Below, piece by piece: positions 10,018 to 21,211 of a stretch of DNA of 64,000 nt. The DNA is from Leptotrichia sp. HSP-342. Its GTDB lineage: Bacteria; Fusobacteriota; Fusobacteriia; Fusobacteriales; Leptotrichiaceae. The DNA lies in the NCBI RefSeq assembly GCF_041199995.1, contig NZ_CP165646.1:1488001-1552000 (forward strand), written 5' to 3'. Numbering within the stretch: the stretch's first letter is position 1; each line of letters starts with the position of its first letter. Under the pieces are notes generated by a model, which was not told the DNA's origin, made no database searches, and saw nothing but the letters and a program-made list of their open reading frames with translations. A program made the position numbers and the translations under genes.

Positions 10018-10656
10018 TTATGCTTTTTCAGCCATCATATCCTTAACTTTCATAAGCCTTGTGATACTTGATCTTTCATTTTCATCAAGTTTCATCTGAA
10101 TATAACGGATTGTTTCTTCAAGCTGAGGAATTGTCATGTATTCCAATGCGTTTACACGCCGTCTTGTTTTTTCCACTTCATCTGCCATAAGCTGACATGA
10201 CTTTTCGGTTTCTGCTAGTTCCAGCAAATCTTTCATTACTCGATTCAAGCCATCAACAGCATCATCTAAATCAGCAGATGTTTGAGCATATCCGTAAGGA
10301 TAAGATACTTCTGCATTTTCCATATCTCTATTAAAAGTCATTGTTGGCACAATTACACTCATTACATTTTTAGTTTTTATATTTGCTAAAAGTTTATCTT
10401 CTGAATATGCAATAGCATTTTCAAGCATTTCATCAGACATTACCCCTCTTGCAAGTAAAAAATCCTTAAATGAATTTTGTAATTTTCCTTCCACTTCTTC
10501 ACGCAATTTTCTATTCTGTTTTATTAAAATAATAAATTGACGCATAAGCTCATCTTGCTTGTCCTTTAACAGTTTATGTCCACTTTTAGCAGTTTTTAGA
10601 CGTATCTTTAAACGGCTCAGTTCCATTCTTGTAGGATTTACATTTAATCTTGCCAT
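10018..10656 (-). CDS. ntpD: V-type ATPase subunit D (central stalk)
   Basis: This 212-residue coiled-coil protein forms the rotor shaft of the V1 sector. The N-terminus [23 protein letters not shown] is the family signature, and long heptad-rich helices at both ends are separated by a short globular part. It is the last gene of the operon, starting 3 bp after subunit B ends, with the ribosome site inside the B coding end. The operon order matches E. hirae ntp. Confidence 0.95.
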   Translation of the reverse strand: MARLNVNPTRMELSRLKIRLKTAKSGHKLLKDKQDELMRQFIILIKQNRKLREEVEGKLQNSFKDFLLARGVMSDEMLENAIAYSEDKLLANIKTKNVMSVIVPTMTFNRDMENAEVSYPYGYAQTSADLDDAVDGLNRVMKDLLELAETEKSCQLMADEVEKTRRRVNALEYMTIPQLEETIRYIQMKLDENERSSITRLMKVKDMMAEKA

Positions 10657-10659
10657 AGT

Positions 10660-12039
10660 CTATTCATCTCCTGCAGGCAAATATTTTTCCAAATATTCGT
10701 CTCTAATTCTTTTCAACTCTGTTCTTGGTAATATTTTTAGTAAATCCCATCCTAAATTTAAAGTGTCTTCAATAGTTCTGTTATTGTCAAACCCTTGAGC
10801 AACATATTGTTCCTCAAATGCAGTTGTAAATTTAACAAATGCCTTATCAGTTTCAGACAATGCTGATTCCCCTAGGATTACAGCCAGCTCCTTCGCTTCC
10901 TTACCAGTTGCATAAGCTGCAAATAATTGGTTCATTGTATCTGCATGATCTTCTCTAGTTTTTCCTTTTCCAATTCCTTTATCCTTCAATCTTGAAAGTG
11001 ATGGTAAAACATTTATTGGAGGCATTAAGTTCTGTTTGTATAAATCTCTTGACAAGATTATTTGCCCCTCTGTAATATATCCAGTCAAATCTGGAATCGG
11101 ATGTGTCTTATCATCTTCTGGCATTGTCAAAATTGGTATTTGAGTAATTGAACCTTCACGCCCTTTAATTCTTCCTGCTCTTTCATAAATTGTGGATAAG
11201 TCAGTATACAAGTATCCAGGATATCCTCTTCTTCCAGGAACTTCTTTTCTTGCCGCCGAAACTTCCCTTAATGCTTCACAATAGTTAGTCAAGTCAGTCA
11301 AAATTACAAGTACGTGCATTCCTTTTTCAAATGCCAAGTATTCTGCACAAGTAAGTGCCATTTTTGGTGTAGACAAACGTTCAATTGCAGGATCATTAGC
11401 CAAGTTCATAAACAATACTGCCCTGTCAATTGCTCCTGTTTTTACAAAATCTTCCGTAAATGTCTGAGCTTCTTCAAACGTGATTCCAATCGCTCCAAAC
11501 ACCACGGCAAATTTTGAATCTGTTCCCAAAACTTTTGCCTGTCTTGCAATTTGAAGTGCTAATTCTGCATGTGGAAGCCCTGAACCAGAGAAAATTGGTA
11601 ATTTTTGTCCTCTAACAAGGGTATTTAAGCCGTCAATCGCAGAAACTCCTGTTTGAATAAATTCTGACGGATAATCACGTGCAACTGGATTTATAGCCGT
11701 TCCATTTATATCCAATGTTTTTTCAGGAATTATTTTTGGTCCATTATCTTTTGGTCGTCCCAATCCATCAAATACACGCCCTATCATATCTTCTGATACT
11801 CCAAGCGACAAAGGTCTACCCAAAAATCTTACTTTTGAATCCTTTAAATTAATTCCAGCTGAATTTTCAAATAGCTGTACTACTGCCTTATCGCCATTTA
11901 CTTCAAGTACACGCCCACGACGAAGTTCTCCATTTTGTGTTTCAATTTCAACAAGTTCCTCATACTTTATTCCTTCAACACCTTCAACAACCATAAGTGG
12001 CCCTACTATTTCCTTAATAGTTTTGTATTCCTTAAGCAT
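10660..12039 (-). CDS. ntpB: V-type ATPase subunit B (non-catalytic)
   Basis: This 459-residue regulatory subunit alternates with A in the V1 hexamer. The family block [21 protein letters not shown] replaces the P-loop with a non-canonical SGSGLPH, as expected for B, and [23 protein letters not shown] is present. It overlaps the end of subunit A by 8 bp, which suggests translational coupling, and its ribosome site (AAAGGAGG) lies inside the A gene. Confidence 0.97.
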   Translation of the reverse strand: MLKEYKTIKEIVGPLMVVEGVEGIKYEELVEIETQNGELRRGRVLEVNGDKAVVQLFENSAGINLKDSKVRFLGRPLSLGVSEDMIGRVFDGLGRPKDNGPKIIPEKTLDINGTAINPVARDYPSEFIQTGVSAIDGLNTLVRGQKLPIFSGSGLPHAELALQIARQAKVLGTDSKFAVVFGAIGITFEEAQTFTEDFVKTGAIDRAVLFMNLANDPAIERLSTPKMALTCAEYLAFEKGMHVLVILTDLTNYCEALREVSAARKEVPGRRGYPGYLYTDLSTIYERAGRIKGREGSITQIPILTMPEDDKTHPIPDLTGYITEGQIILSRDLYKQNLMPPINVLPSLSRLKDKGIGKGKTREDHADTMNQLFAAYATGKEAKELAVILGESALSETDKAFVKFTTAFEEQYVAQGFDNNRTIEDTLNLGWDLLKILPRTELKRIRDEYLEKYLPAGDE

Positions 12040-13804
12040 TTGCTACACCTCCTTTATTTACAAGTTCGTCAATTTCTTCTTCCAATTCTTTTGCTATTTC
12101 TTCAATTTTGCCTAACTCTGCCTCAGGTAAATATTTTGCTCTTGCAATTCTTTCTCTTACAGGCATTGCAACGATTTCATTTAAATAAGCTCCATTTTCA
12201 AGCCCTCTTAATCCCTCATCATAGAATTTCAATACTATATCAAGCATTTTATCCTGTTTTTCAAGCGAAGTATAAGTATCTGACTCCATAAACGCATTTT
12301 GCTGCAAGTAATCTTCCCTTATAGATTTTGCAATTTCCAGTTTAAGCTGATCTTTTTCTGACAAAGTATCCTTACCAACCAGCCTAACAATTTCCTGTAG
12401 GCTATTTTCTTCTTGTAGTAATGAAATTGCACGTGCTCTATTTTTAGAAAATTTAGGCCCTACATTCTGATCCATCCAGTTATCAACTTTTCCTTGATAC
12501 AATGAATATGAATTTAACCAGTTAATTGCTGGGAAATGACGTCTATATGCCAAATTGGCATCTAATCCCCAGAATACTTTAACAATACGAAGTGTAGCCT
12601 GAGATACTGGCTCTGAAATATCTCCACCTGGAGGAGAAACTGCTCCGATAACTGTCAATGCCCCTTCTCTTCCATCTTGTCCAAGACAAATTACTTTTCC
12701 TGCTCTTTCATAAAACTCTGCAGCTCTTGAACCTAGATAAGCAGGGTATCCTTCATCTCCTGGCATCTCTTCAAGCCGTCCAGACATTTCCCTAAGAGCT
12801 TCTGCCCATCTCGAAGTAGAATCCGCCATTATTGCCACTGAATATCCCATATCCCTAAAATATTCTGCAATTGTAATTCCAGTATAAATACTAGCTTCTC
12901 TGGCTGCAACTGGCATATTTGAAGTATTTGCTATAAGTACAGTTCTTTTCATTAGTGACTGTCCTGTTTTTGGATCTATAATTTCTGGAAATTCCATAAG
13001 AACGTCCGTCATCTCATTTCCACGTTCTCCACATCCTACATAAACTATAATTTCAGCATCTGCCCATTTAGCCATTTGGTGCTGTACAACTGTTTTTCCA
13101 GATCCAAAAGGTCCTGGTACACATGCAGTCCCACCTTTAGTTACAGGGAAGAATGTGTCAATTACTCTTTGTCCTGTAATTAACGGAGCTTCTGGGTTTA
13201 ATTTTTGTTTATATTTTCTTCCACGTCTTACTGGCCATTTTTGCATCATTTGAACTTCTACTTCACCTTTTTCAGTTTCAATAACTGCGATTGTATCAAC
13301 TACTGTGTAGCTTCCACTTTTAATAGTTTTCAAAATTCCTTTAATTCCTGCTGGAACCATAATTTTATGATTTACAACAGAAGTTTCCTGAACAGTTCCT
13401 AAAACATCTCCAGTTTCAACTGTTGCTCCAACAGATAACACAGGCTCAAATTCCCATTTTTTCTCTCTATTTAAAGGTTTTACTTCTATCCCTTTTTCCA
13501 AAAAGTCTCCTGCTATTTCCTGATATTCCTTTAGTGGACGTTGAATTCCATCAAACATCGCTTCAATAAGTCCAGGCCCCAATTCAACACTCAAAGGCTC
13601 TCCAGTTGTGAAAACCTCTTCTCCTGGCCCAATTCCTGATGTTTCTTCATATACTTGAATAGAAGCCTGATCGCCTCTCATTTCAATAATTTCACCTATC
13701 AATTTTTTCTCCGAAACTCTTACCACATCATATACATTGGCATTTTCCATACCTTCCGCAACAACAAGAGGTCCAGAAACTTTTATTATTCTTCCTGTTT
13801 TCAA
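12032..13804 (-). CDS. ntpA: V-type ATPase subunit A (catalytic)
   Basis: This 590-residue catalytic subunit binds and hydrolyses ATP. It has the Walker A loop GPFGSGKT and the catalytic region [15 protein letters not shown]; the bulge domain typical of A subunits precedes the P-loop. The start codon is TTG at 13804, with a GGAGAAATTCA ribosome site and spacer directly before it; no ATG lies nearby. A non-ATG start on a major subunit may tune stoichiometry, but that is inference. Confidence 0.97.
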   Translation of the reverse strand: MKTGRIIKVSGPLVVAEGMENANVYDVVRVSEKKLIGEIIEMRGDQASIQVYEETSGIGPGEEVFTTGEPLSVELGPGLIEAMFDGIQRPLKEYQEIAGDFLEKGIEVKPLNREKKWEFEPVLSVGATVETGDVLGTVQETSVVNHKIMVPAGIKGILKTIKSGSYTVVDTIAVIETEKGEVEVQMMQKWPVRRGRKYKQKLNPEAPLITGQRVIDTFFPVTKGGTACVPGPFGSGKTVVQHQMAKWADAEIIVYVGCGERGNEMTDVLMEFPEIIDPKTGQSLMKRTVLIANTSNMPVAAREASIYTGITIAEYFRDMGYSVAIMADSTSRWAEALREMSGRLEEMPGDEGYPAYLGSRAAEFYERAGKVICLGQDGREGALTVIGAVSPPGGDISEPVSQATLRIVKVFWGLDANLAYRRHFPAINWLNSYSLYQGKVDNWMDQNVGPKFSKNRARAISLLQEENSLQEIVRLVGKDTLSEKDQLKLEIAKSIREDYLQQNAFMESDTYTSLEKQDKMLDIVLKFYDEGLRGLENGAYLNEIVAMPVRERIARAKYLPEAELGKIEEIAKELEEEIDELVNKGGVANA

Positions 13805-13821
13805 TGAATTTCTCCTTTCGT

Positions 13822-14139
13822 CTAAAATATATTAGATCCTATCGCTTTTTCAACATACTCATCTATCTTTTTAAGCCCAATTCCCAAACTTCCCTGATTA
13901 TTAGGAATCAAAATAACAGCTGGAAGCACTTCACGGTTGTATCTTTCAATGGTATTTTCAATTAATGCGGCAATTTGTTCAGTCACAAAGATAATACCAT
14001 AGTCATTACTTGCCATCTCATCAATCGTGCTTCTTGCCTCTTCCTTTGTAACAACAGGATACACATCAATTCCTAGTGCCTTAAACGATAAAATAGAATC
14101 CTTATCTCCAACTACGCCTATTTTATGCATAAGTTTCAC
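13822..14139 (-). CDS. ntpG: V-type ATPase subunit F (E. hirae NtpG)
   Basis: This small (105-residue) Rossmann-like rotor subunit caps the central stalk with D. The sequence [25 protein letters not shown] is the family signature, and the later [16 protein letters not shown] fits. The start is either GTG at 14139, four bases after AAAGG, or ATG at 14130. The latter gives the usual family N-terminus but poor spacing. It overlaps the end of subunit C. Confidence 0.92.
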   Translation of the reverse strand: MKLMHKIGVVGDKDSILSFKALGIDVYPVVTKEEARSTIDEMASNDYGIIFVTEQIAALIENTIERYNREVLPAVILIPNNQGSLGIGLKKIDEYVEKAIGSNIF

Positions 14140-15121
14140 GCAACCTTTCCCTTATTTTATCTGAACTTATGTTGTTTATTTTGCTTACCATTATCATTCT
14201 AACTGCATTGATTTCACGCTCTTTTGCAACTAGATATGTGAATAATGGCTCTGGTCCAAATACAACATATTTTGATTCTTTATTTAATTCCATCAGGTAA
14301 TTATCTGAAATTTTTTCAAGTTCTGACAATCTTTTGGTTTCACTAAATGCTTCTAATCCTTTTACTAGATATGTCCCCAGTTTTTCTTTCTTAAATTTAT
14401 TCAAGATAGTGTCTGTATTGTCATTTATTGATGCAACAATTTTATTTTTTGAAATTGTCCCGCCTTCAAAAATAACAGTTTCGAGAAATCTTGCATCACG
14501 CTTTTGCTTCTGAACTCTAAATAGAGTTATCATATTTTGAAAATCTATTAATCCTTCTACATAATCAGTAATCACTTTTACGTCGATTTCCTTTGCAAGC
14601 CTTGATAGATTTCTAAAATAATGTTTATCTACAATTATATCGATTCTCTGAGGATTATGATTTTCTTCAAAATCCTTCTGAACTTCATCAATTGCCTCCA
14701 TTATTTCCTGTGGCAAGTCGTTGCTTTGTGATTCAAATTTTACCTTAAATTTACTGGCATCAATCGTTCCAGCCTGCATAAGCAAACTTGAAAAATCTTT
14801 TCCTGTTATTTTGCTTTTTAACAACACTTTTAAATTATGATAATCATATTTAAGAGATAAAACATCAACAATTCCAGTATTTTTTATCATATTTCTTACA
14901 ATTGAAAACACACGTTCTGTTTCTCTTTTTAAGATTATTTCATAATCCTGGCTTCCATGAATATCAGCCATATCTTGAGAATATTCTGTTTCTCCCAGTA
15001 ATTTTAGCACTTCTTCGGGAGTCTGGGCTTCTATCATTCGTTCCAGCCTATTTCTAGTCAAAAGCCTTTTTTCCAGTATTCTAATAGTTACGACACTTTG
15101 TCCGTAATCCATTCTATCCAT
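14123..15121 (-). CDS. ntpC: V-type ATPase subunit C (V1-V0 connector; AC39-like)
   Basis: This 332-residue mostly helical protein joins the central stalk to the membrane ring. The pattern of short repeats with L-x-x-L-L-x-x-T/Y, the YDYHNLKVLLK motif and the internal threefold helical layout match the family. It has a good GGGAG ribosome site seven bases before the ATG. The stop overlaps the start of subunit F, so the two are probably coupled. Confidence 0.9.
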   Translation of the reverse strand: MDRMDYGQSVVTIRILEKRLLTRNRLERMIEAQTPEEVLKLLGETEYSQDMADIHGSQDYEIILKRETERVFSIVRNMIKNTGIVDVLSLKYDYHNLKVLLKSKITGKDFSSLLMQAGTIDASKFKVKFESQSNDLPQEIMEAIDEVQKDFEENHNPQRIDIIVDKHYFRNLSRLAKEIDVKVITDYVEGLIDFQNMITLFRVQKQKRDARFLETVIFEGGTISKNKIVASINDNTDTILNKFKKEKLGTYLVKGLEAFSETKRLSELEKISDNYLMELNKESKYVVFGPEPLFTYLVAKEREINAVRMIMVSKINNISSDKIRERLRETYA

Positions 15122-15215
15122 TTTTTTCTCCCTTTAATTACAAATTCCAGTTAATTATAAAATTTATTTTATAAAAACAATCATAAAACTTAAATTTTTA
15201 TAAATTTTATTTAAA

Positions 15216-15767
15216 TTATGAAAAAAGAAGTCTGGAAATTTCGACTTCCAGTTCATCTCTCATAAAATCCAATTTTACTTCAAAAGTATAGTTTTCCTGA
15301 ATTCCATTTTCTTCAATGATAAATCCTGAACTTACAAACTCATTTTCCTTAACTTTTGCAGTTGAAAACTCTTGTTTCACTTTATCTACAAATTCTTTTT
15401 TTACAATTAACTCTTTTCCAGCTATAGAATTTTTATCAATATTCTGATTCAAATAATTGATGTAGTCATTCTCATTCATATTAACAAGTTTTGATTTTAG
15501 TTTATCTATAACTTTGTTAATTACTGTCTGTTTTGCCTTCAATTTTTCATTTCTAGACTTTAAATTTGCACTTGACTTAATTCTATCTGAAAGCAGTTCA
15601 CGCTCTCTTCTTGCACTTTCAAGTAATGTTTGTTTTTTCGTATCAACTTTTTTTATTTCCAAATCATATTTTTGCTTTGCTTTTTCTTCAGCATCTTTTA
15701 TGATTCCATCTGCTTTCGATTTAGCATCAGTTATTATTTTTGATGTTAAATTATCTAAATTAGACAT
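15216..15767 (-). CDS. ntpE: V-type ATPase subunit E (peripheral stalk)
   Basis: This 183-residue stator subunit has a long charged N-terminal helix (DAKSKADGIIKDAEEKAKQKYDLEIKKV) that would form a right-handed coiled coil with the 18.4-kb subunit, followed by a globular C-terminal domain. A 94-bp gap to subunit C contains no clear terminator. The ribosome site AAAGGAG precedes the ATG. Confidence 0.9.
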   Translation of the reverse strand: MSNLDNLTSKIITDAKSKADGIIKDAEEKAKQKYDLEIKKVDTKKQTLLESARRERELLSDRIKSSANLKSRNEKLKAKQTVINKVIDKLKSKLVNMNENDYINYLNQNIDKNSIAGKELIVKKEFVDKVKQEFSTAKVKENEFVSSGFIIEENGIQENYTFEVKLDFMRDELEVEISRLLFS

Positions 15768-15831
15768 ATTTACTCCTTTTCCGTTTTTTATGTCACATTT
15801 ACACTCTATCTGTTTATTTTATAAAATAAAA

Positions 15832-16332
<501 letters not shown>

Positions 16333-16408
16333 TTATTTTAACAATTTAACTTAATTTTTTATTTTTCACAAACAAAATTTATTCAATTGAAATAAATTCA
16401 TTATTAAA

Positions 16409-18382
16409 TTAATCATCCATGTTTATATATTTACTTTCTGTCCTAAAGTCCTTAAATGATTTTCCTCCACCTTCATAGAACTTACCAAAATATTCAACAT
16501 ACATAAGTCTTGAAGTATGGACATAAGCTCCTAAGAAAGATAAGAACATATTAAATAGATGCCCGCCTATTAATATTACTGGCACAAATATCATTCCAAA
16601 CCAATTTCCGCTAATCATTCCAGCAATCATATTTATGGCCGATGCAATAAATCCACCAGAAAGACCTAAAGCCATAAGTCTTGAATATGATACAAAATCA
16701 CCTACATAACTTGAAATTCCGTAAAGGCTGTAAAGTCCTCCGCCTAATTTTGCACCAACTCCTTTAGCCTCACGTCCACCAGTAAGTACTATTCCGACCA
16801 TTCCAGCAATCATAATCCACATCGAAATACTTGTTACAATAGATGATAAATTCATCAATTTGAATATTAGATATACCATTCCGCCCATAAGTGCCATATA
16901 CCAGAATAGAACATCATAAACTGCATCCAACGATTTTCCATCTCTAATCAATAAATACGCCTTTATTCCAAGCCCAATAAATATATGAACTACACCAAAT
17001 ATAATTGAGCCAATTAATAAGCTATTATATTGTTTTGCAGGATTTACAAGTCGCCATACTCCATTTATTTCTGCACCAAAATACGAACCATACAAAATTC
17101 CCCAGAAAATAACAGAAAAACTTAAATAAAAGAAAAATTTAACAGATTTTCTCATTTGAGAACTTAAATTCACTACTTTCAGAACAAATATTGTTGCAAG
17201 TAGTAATACAAGTCCATAACCTACATCTGCTCCCATCATCCCAAAGAATAAAATATAAAATGGTGTAAATAAAGGCGTCGGATCGATTTCATTATATCTT
17301 GGATAAGCATACATCCCTGTCAAATTTTCAAATACAGTTGCAACCTTTCCATTTTTTAACTTAATCGGCACTGTCTCGTCATTTTTATCTGCTTCTGTAA
17401 CTTTTAGATAATAATTGTTATCCGCTTCACTTTTTACAATTTTTTCAAATTCCTCTATTTTTTCTTCTGGAATCCATCCCTTTATTAAAACAGTATTTTC
17501 AGTTTGTGCTAATTTTTCTGATTCCACAATACGCAGTTTTTTATTTTGTAAATATTCATAAACTGCTTGTAAATCGTTCAAATCTTCACTATAAGTTTTA
17601 ATTTGAGATTTTAATTTACGTTTTTGTTTTTTCAGCTCTTCTATTTCTTTTTGCAACTTAACTTTATATTCACGTGGAACTTCATCAATATCAAGGTTTT
17701 CCACACTAAAACTATTATTTCTAAAAATTTCAGATAATTTTTCCTTTTCATTTTCGTCATTACTTGAAATTACAAGATAATAGACTTCATCTTTAGAAAT
17801 TCTTAGTTCCTCATAATAAGTCTTATCAAGTTCAGAAATTCCTTCAATAAAATTACCTTTGAGCTTTAGTGGTATTGTTCCTAAAAATGTATTTACCTTT
17901 TTCAGACTTTTTAACTCTTTAGGATTTACATCTAGCCGTTCCCACAACTCTATTTCATCATAGTGTGCATATTTTTTTGAAATTTCTGATTTTATCTGTG
18001 AATACTGCACTCCAATCGAATTCAATTCTGAAGAAACTTTTTTCCAGTCATAATCCAATGCCTTTTTAGACAACGTATCAAAAGTATAATTTTCATTTCC
18101 GTGAATAATATCTCTTAAACGTGTTTTTCTCTCGTCATACTTTTTAATAAGAGAAATTGCATTATTCAACTGATAAAGTCTTTCGTCAATATGTGTTAAT
18201 TCTTCGTTGTTCACATATTTTGTAACACCTTCAACTGCATCCTTGTCTATTTCTCCATTTTCATCATGTAGTTTAATATCGACAAAATTTACTTCCTTGA
18301 ATTTTTGAAGTGCCTTCAATATTTTAGCTCTTTGTTCTGCGAAAACAACTAATTCAAATTTACTCATTTTAACTATTGCCAT
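16409..18382 (-). CDS. ntpI: V-type ATPase subunit I (a-subunit)
   Basis: This 657-residue protein has a cytoplasmic N-terminal half with two long coiled-coil segments and a membrane half with about seven or eight TM helices carrying the ion half-channels. The motif GMMGADVGYGLVLLL marks the first TM, and the late VSYSRLMALGLSGGFIASAINM holds the essential Arg that faces the rotor Glu. The ATG overlaps the stop of the preceding gene (TAATG), indicating coupling. Confidence 0.96.
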   Translation of the reverse strand: MAIVKMSKFELVVFAEQRAKILKALQKFKEVNFVDIKLHDENGEIDKDAVEGVTKYVNNEELTHIDERLYQLNNAISLIKKYDERKTRLRDIIHGNENYTFDTLSKKALDYDWKKVSSELNSIGVQYSQIKSEISKKYAHYDEIELWERLDVNPKELKSLKKVNTFLGTIPLKLKGNFIEGISELDKTYYEELRISKDEVYYLVISSNDENEKEKLSEIFRNNSFSVENLDIDEVPREYKVKLQKEIEELKKQKRKLKSQIKTYSEDLNDLQAVYEYLQNKKLRIVESEKLAQTENTVLIKGWIPEEKIEEFEKIVKSEADNNYYLKVTEADKNDETVPIKLKNGKVATVFENLTGMYAYPRYNEIDPTPLFTPFYILFFGMMGADVGYGLVLLLATIFVLKVVNLSSQMRKSVKFFFYLSFSVIFWGILYGSYFGAEINGVWRLVNPAKQYNSLLIGSIIFGVVHIFIGLGIKAYLLIRDGKSLDAVYDVLFWYMALMGGMVYLIFKLMNLSSIVTSISMWIMIAGMVGIVLTGGREAKGVGAKLGGGLYSLYGISSYVGDFVSYSRLMALGLSGGFIASAINMIAGMISGNWFGMIFVPVILIGGHLFNMFLSFLGAYVHTSRLMYVEYFGKFYEGGGKSFKDFRTESKYINMDD

Positions 18383-18693
18383 TATTTCACAATCCTCTCC
18401 GCTAATAAATTAACAACTTCATCTATTCTCTTTTCATCAATATTAAGAATCCTGTTTACATCCTCCTCTTCGCTATTCAAGAGGAAGTTTACTTTTTTTT
18501 CAGCATTCTCTATTGACTGGTTTTTTAGATTTTCAGCTTCAATAGTGGCTTCAGAAATTATTTTATCGTTGTCATCTTTTATCTTTTGCTCAATATTTTT
18601 CAAAATATCTTTTGCTTTTTCATTTGCTTCAGCAATAATTCTATCTGATTCACTTTCAGCCTTTTTTATTTTTTCTAAAACTTCTTTTGCCAA
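18382..18693 (-). CDS. ntpF: V-type ATPase peripheral stalk subunit G/H (E. hirae NtpF)
   Basis: This first gene of the operon encodes a 103-residue, almost wholly coiled-coil stator protein that pairs with subunit E. The frame stays open upstream to an ATG at 18732, but the AAGGAGG ribosome site lies inside that extension, seven bases before a TTG at 18693. I therefore take TTG as the start, giving (M)AKEVLEKIKKAESESDRII, the usual N-terminus. The operon then reads NtpF-I-K-E-C-G-A-B-D. Confidence 0.85.
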   Translation of the reverse strand: MAKEVLEKIKKAESESDRIIAEANEKAKDILKNIEQKIKDDNDKIISEATIEAENLKNQSIENAEKKVNFLLNSEEEDVNRILNIDEKRIDEVVNLLAERIVK

Positions 18694-18797
18694 GATATAA
18701 CCTCCTTCGTAAATTATTTTTACTATTACCAAATGCTTTATTTTTTTATAAATAAAAACACAAAAAACAAATTGACTTATTAGTCATTATATATATT

Positions 18798-18826
18798 ATG
18801 TTATCAGTTTTTTTAGCTATTGTCAA
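18798..18826 (-). promoter_or_regulatory. Promoter of the V-ATPase operon
   Basis: On the minus strand TTGACA (18821-18826, consensus) is followed after 17 bp by TAACAT (18798-18803). It lies about 100 bp upstream of the first V-ATPase gene and is the best promoter in this gap. Confidence 0.65.
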
Positions 18827-18887
18827 GAATTTTTCCATTCTGTTTTATGAAGTTTTTTATGTTAAAATCTGAATAAAACTCTAAATA

Positions 18888-18921
18888 CAAAAAAAATATA
18901 ACACTTATTTTTATGTTATAT
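18888..18921 (-). terminator. Terminator after the ftsL-like gene
   Basis: ATATAACA (18896-18903) pairs with TGTTATAT (18914-18921). Read on the minus strand the stem is followed by eight T, just after the ftsL-like stop codon. Confidence 0.8.
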
Positions 18922-18930
18922 TTCTTGTTT

Positions 18931-19350
18931 TTATTTATTCAAATCTATATATTCAGGTGAATTTGGAACATTAATCCCATCTTCCCTTGCTAACTCTTCC
19001 ATACGTTTCGAGTCATTATTGCCGATAAATTCATCATCAAGCCTTGCAACCTCTTTTTTTAATTCTAGAAGTTCTCTTTCCTTTTTAACCTTTTCCTTAC
19101 CTAAATCAGCAATATTATATGCAACAAAAGATCGTAGAAGTGCTACCATCGTTACAATTATAACGTATATCATAACTGTCTTTATAGCCTTCTTATCTAA
19201 TCCTGCAGTTCTGGAAAGCTGTTTTTTCACTTCCTTAGGAGCTACTATTCTTTCTCTTCTTGCATCTTCATGTGATCTTGCTGTATTTGTAATTTTTGGA
19301 ACATCAAGTATTTCCATTTGCATTTTTTTGTTTTTTGAAACACCATTCAT
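18931..19350 (-). CDS. FtsL/DivIC-like septum protein
   Basis: This 139-residue bitopic membrane protein has a basic cytoplasmic N-terminus (about 55 residues), one TM helix (VMIYVIIVTMVALLRSFVAY) and an extracellular coiled coil (KVKKERELLELKKEVARLDDEF). This is the architecture of FtsL and DivIC, which act in the divisome. It follows rsmH by 5 bp, where ftsL sits in the dcw cluster of most bacteria, and that supports the call. Sequence identity to known FtsL is not something I can judge; the rest of the dcw cluster is not next to it. Confidence 0.7.
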   Translation of the reverse strand: MNGVSKNKKMQMEILDVPKITNTARSHEDARRERIVAPKEVKKQLSRTAGLDKKAIKTVMIYVIIVTMVALLRSFVAYNIADLGKEKVKKERELLELKKEVARLDDEFIGNNDSKRMEELAREDGINVPNSPEYIDLNK

Positions 19351-19355
19351 AATTT

Positions 19356-20282
19356 TTATTCACTCCTTTCAAAAATTCTTAATTTTGCTGAATGTGCTCT
19401 GTTATTTTCTTCTAACTCTGATTCTTTAGCAACAATTGGCTTTCTTGTAATTATCTTTCCTAGACTTTTTTTGTTGCATACACATATTGGTATGTCTTTT
19501 GGACAAGTACATGGATTTTCATATTCACGAAATTTTTCCTTCACAATTCTATCTTCCAGCGAGTGAAAAGTAATTACTAAAAGTCTGCCATTTTTATTAA
19601 GCAGTTTTACTGCTTTATCCAATGTTTCATTTAAAACTTCAAGTTCTTTATTTACAAAAATCCTGATAGCCTGAAATGTTCTTTTGGCAGGATGTCGCTT
19701 CATGCTTTTTCCTATTGATTTTATAACAATATCTGCAAGCTCTGTTGTAGTTTCAATCGGCTTCTTTTTTCTATATTCTACAATTTTTTTAGCAATCTTT
19801 CGTGATTTTGGCTCTTCACCATATTTATAAATAATATCAGCTATTTCCTTTTCAGAAAAGTTGTTAACAACTTCATAAGCACTTATTTCCAAGTTACCAT
19901 CCATCCGCATATCCAACTTTGCTTCAAACCTATATGAAAACCCTCTTTTAGCATTATCCAATTGATTTGAGGAAACTCCTATATCCATCAATATCCTATC
20001 TACTTTTTCAAAACCTCCTAGGTAAACAGCCGTGTCGATATTTCTAAAATTATCTTGAAATATCTGGAGTTTGTTTCCATATTGTTCAAGTCTTTTTTTA
20101 GCAAATTCAATTGCCTGTCTATCCTGATCAATTGCAATAACTTTTGAATTTTTAGAAGATTTTTTTAGGATACCTTCTGTATGCCCACCACCACCAAGTG
20201 TACAGTCAACATAAACTGCATCATTATCTGTTATTATATTGTCTATCACTTCATCAAACAACACAGGTTTATGGTATTCCAT
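19356..20282 (-). CDS. rsmH: 16S rRNA (cytosine-1402-N4)-methyltransferase RsmH
   Basis: This 308-residue SAM-dependent methyltransferase modifies C1402 in the ribosomal decoding centre. The N-terminal signature HKPVLFDEVID and the SAM loop CTLGGGGHTEG (about 27-37) are present, as are DIGVSSNQLD and the C-terminal TFHSLEDRIVKEKF. It starts after a clear AAAGGAG site. MraZ, often upstream, is absent here. Confidence 0.97.
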   Translation of the reverse strand: MEYHKPVLFDEVIDNIITDNDAVYVDCTLGGGGHTEGILKKSSKNSKVIAIDQDRQAIEFAKKRLEQYGNKLQIFQDNFRNIDTAVYLGGFEKVDRILMDIGVSSNQLDNAKRGFSYRFEAKLDMRMDGNLEISAYEVVNNFSEKEIADIIYKYGEEPKSRKIAKKIVEYRKKKPIETTTELADIVIKSIGKSMKRHPAKRTFQAIRIFVNKELEVLNETLDKAVKLLNKNGRLLVITFHSLEDRIVKEKFREYENPCTCPKDIPICVCNKKSLGKIITRKPIVAKESELEENNRAHSAKLRIFERSE

Positions 20283-20515
20283 AAAATTCTCCTTTAAACA
20301 TTTTTAATTATGAAGTTTAATTTTGTACAAAACTTCTTAAAATTGATTCTAAAATTTTGACTTTATTATTAATATAATTCGACTAAATCAATAGTTTAAT
20401 TTTGTTAATTATCAAATCATTTTATTTATTTCATAATTACTGAAACATTTTACCACACTTTTCTTATTTTTTCCATATAACTTTTTAAATTTTACATTTT
20501 TATTTACAAATTTTT

Positions 20516-21076
20516 TTAAAGTACTATTTCCTTTGCAATTTTTTCTGCTATTTCTCTCCCTAAAAATTCACTAATAATCATAAGTGAAAAGTCCATTGCT
20601 GTTCCAGCACTTCTACCTGTTATAATATTTCCATCTGTAACTGCTCTTTCTTTTACCAAGATAGCCTTACCCTTTAGCAAATCCTCTTCACAAGCTGGAA
20701 AACATACTGCTTTTTTTCCCTCTAATATTTTAAGACTTGCTAATACAGTTGGAGCTGCACATATAGCTGCAATTTTTTTGTTTTCATCATCTTTTGAAAA
20801 TTTTAGTATATTATCTAAAAGTATCTGAGAATTAAAATAATTTTTAACTCCAGGCCCGCCAGGTAATATCAACATATCATATTCAGAAAAATTAATTTCA
20901 TCAATTATCTTATCTGTCAATATTTTCATTTTTCTTGCACTTTCTACAAGATTATCTTTTGTAATTGAAATTGTATCTACAGTAATTCCTGCTCTTTGAA
21001 GCAAGTCAATTGGTGTAACCGCCTCAATCTCTTCAAATCCATCTACTAGAAATACTGCCACTTTTTTATTTTCCAT
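20516..21076 (-). CDS. DJ-1/PfpI family protein (YajL-like)
   Basis: This 186-residue protein has the DJ-1 alpha/beta fold with the nucleophile elbow AAICAAP, the Cys at residue 106. An acidic pair in VDGFEEIEA (Glu15/16) would polarise it, and PGGPG is near 75. The family includes redox-responsive chaperones and glyoxalase-like or deglycase enzymes; which activity applies is unresolved. Length fits DJ-1. It is a single gene with a good ribosome site, 135 bp upstream of the ptsI terminator. Confidence 0.88.
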   Translation of the reverse strand: MENKKVAVFLVDGFEEIEAVTPIDLLQRAGITVDTISITKDNLVESARKMKILTDKIIDEINFSEYDMLILPGGPGVKNYFNSQILLDNILKFSKDDENKKIAAICAAPTVLASLKILEGKKAVCFPACEEDLLKGKAILVKERAVTDGNIITGRSAGTAMDFSLMIISEFLGREIAEKIAKEIVL

Positions 21077-21170
21077 ATTTATTCACTCCTTAACTATAGT
21101 AAAATCATTATTAATTTTAAAAAAAACTGAACATTAATATTAATTCAAAAATCAACTTATTTTTAGAGCA

Positions 21171-21202
21171 AAAAAGGCTAATAAAACTAACTAGCCTTTT
21201 TT
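21171..21202 (-). terminator. Terminator after ptsI
   Basis: AAAAAGGCTA (21171-21180) and TAGCCTTTTTT (21192-21202) form a stem with an 11-nt loop, and the minus strand continues into a T run just after the ptsI stop. Confidence 0.9.
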
Positions 21203-21211
21203 CATAATTTA

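Noticed and set aside
18931..19350. Naming the gene ftsL outright
   Set aside because: Topology and position fit, but DivIC/FtsB proteins look the same by eye, so no symbol was given.
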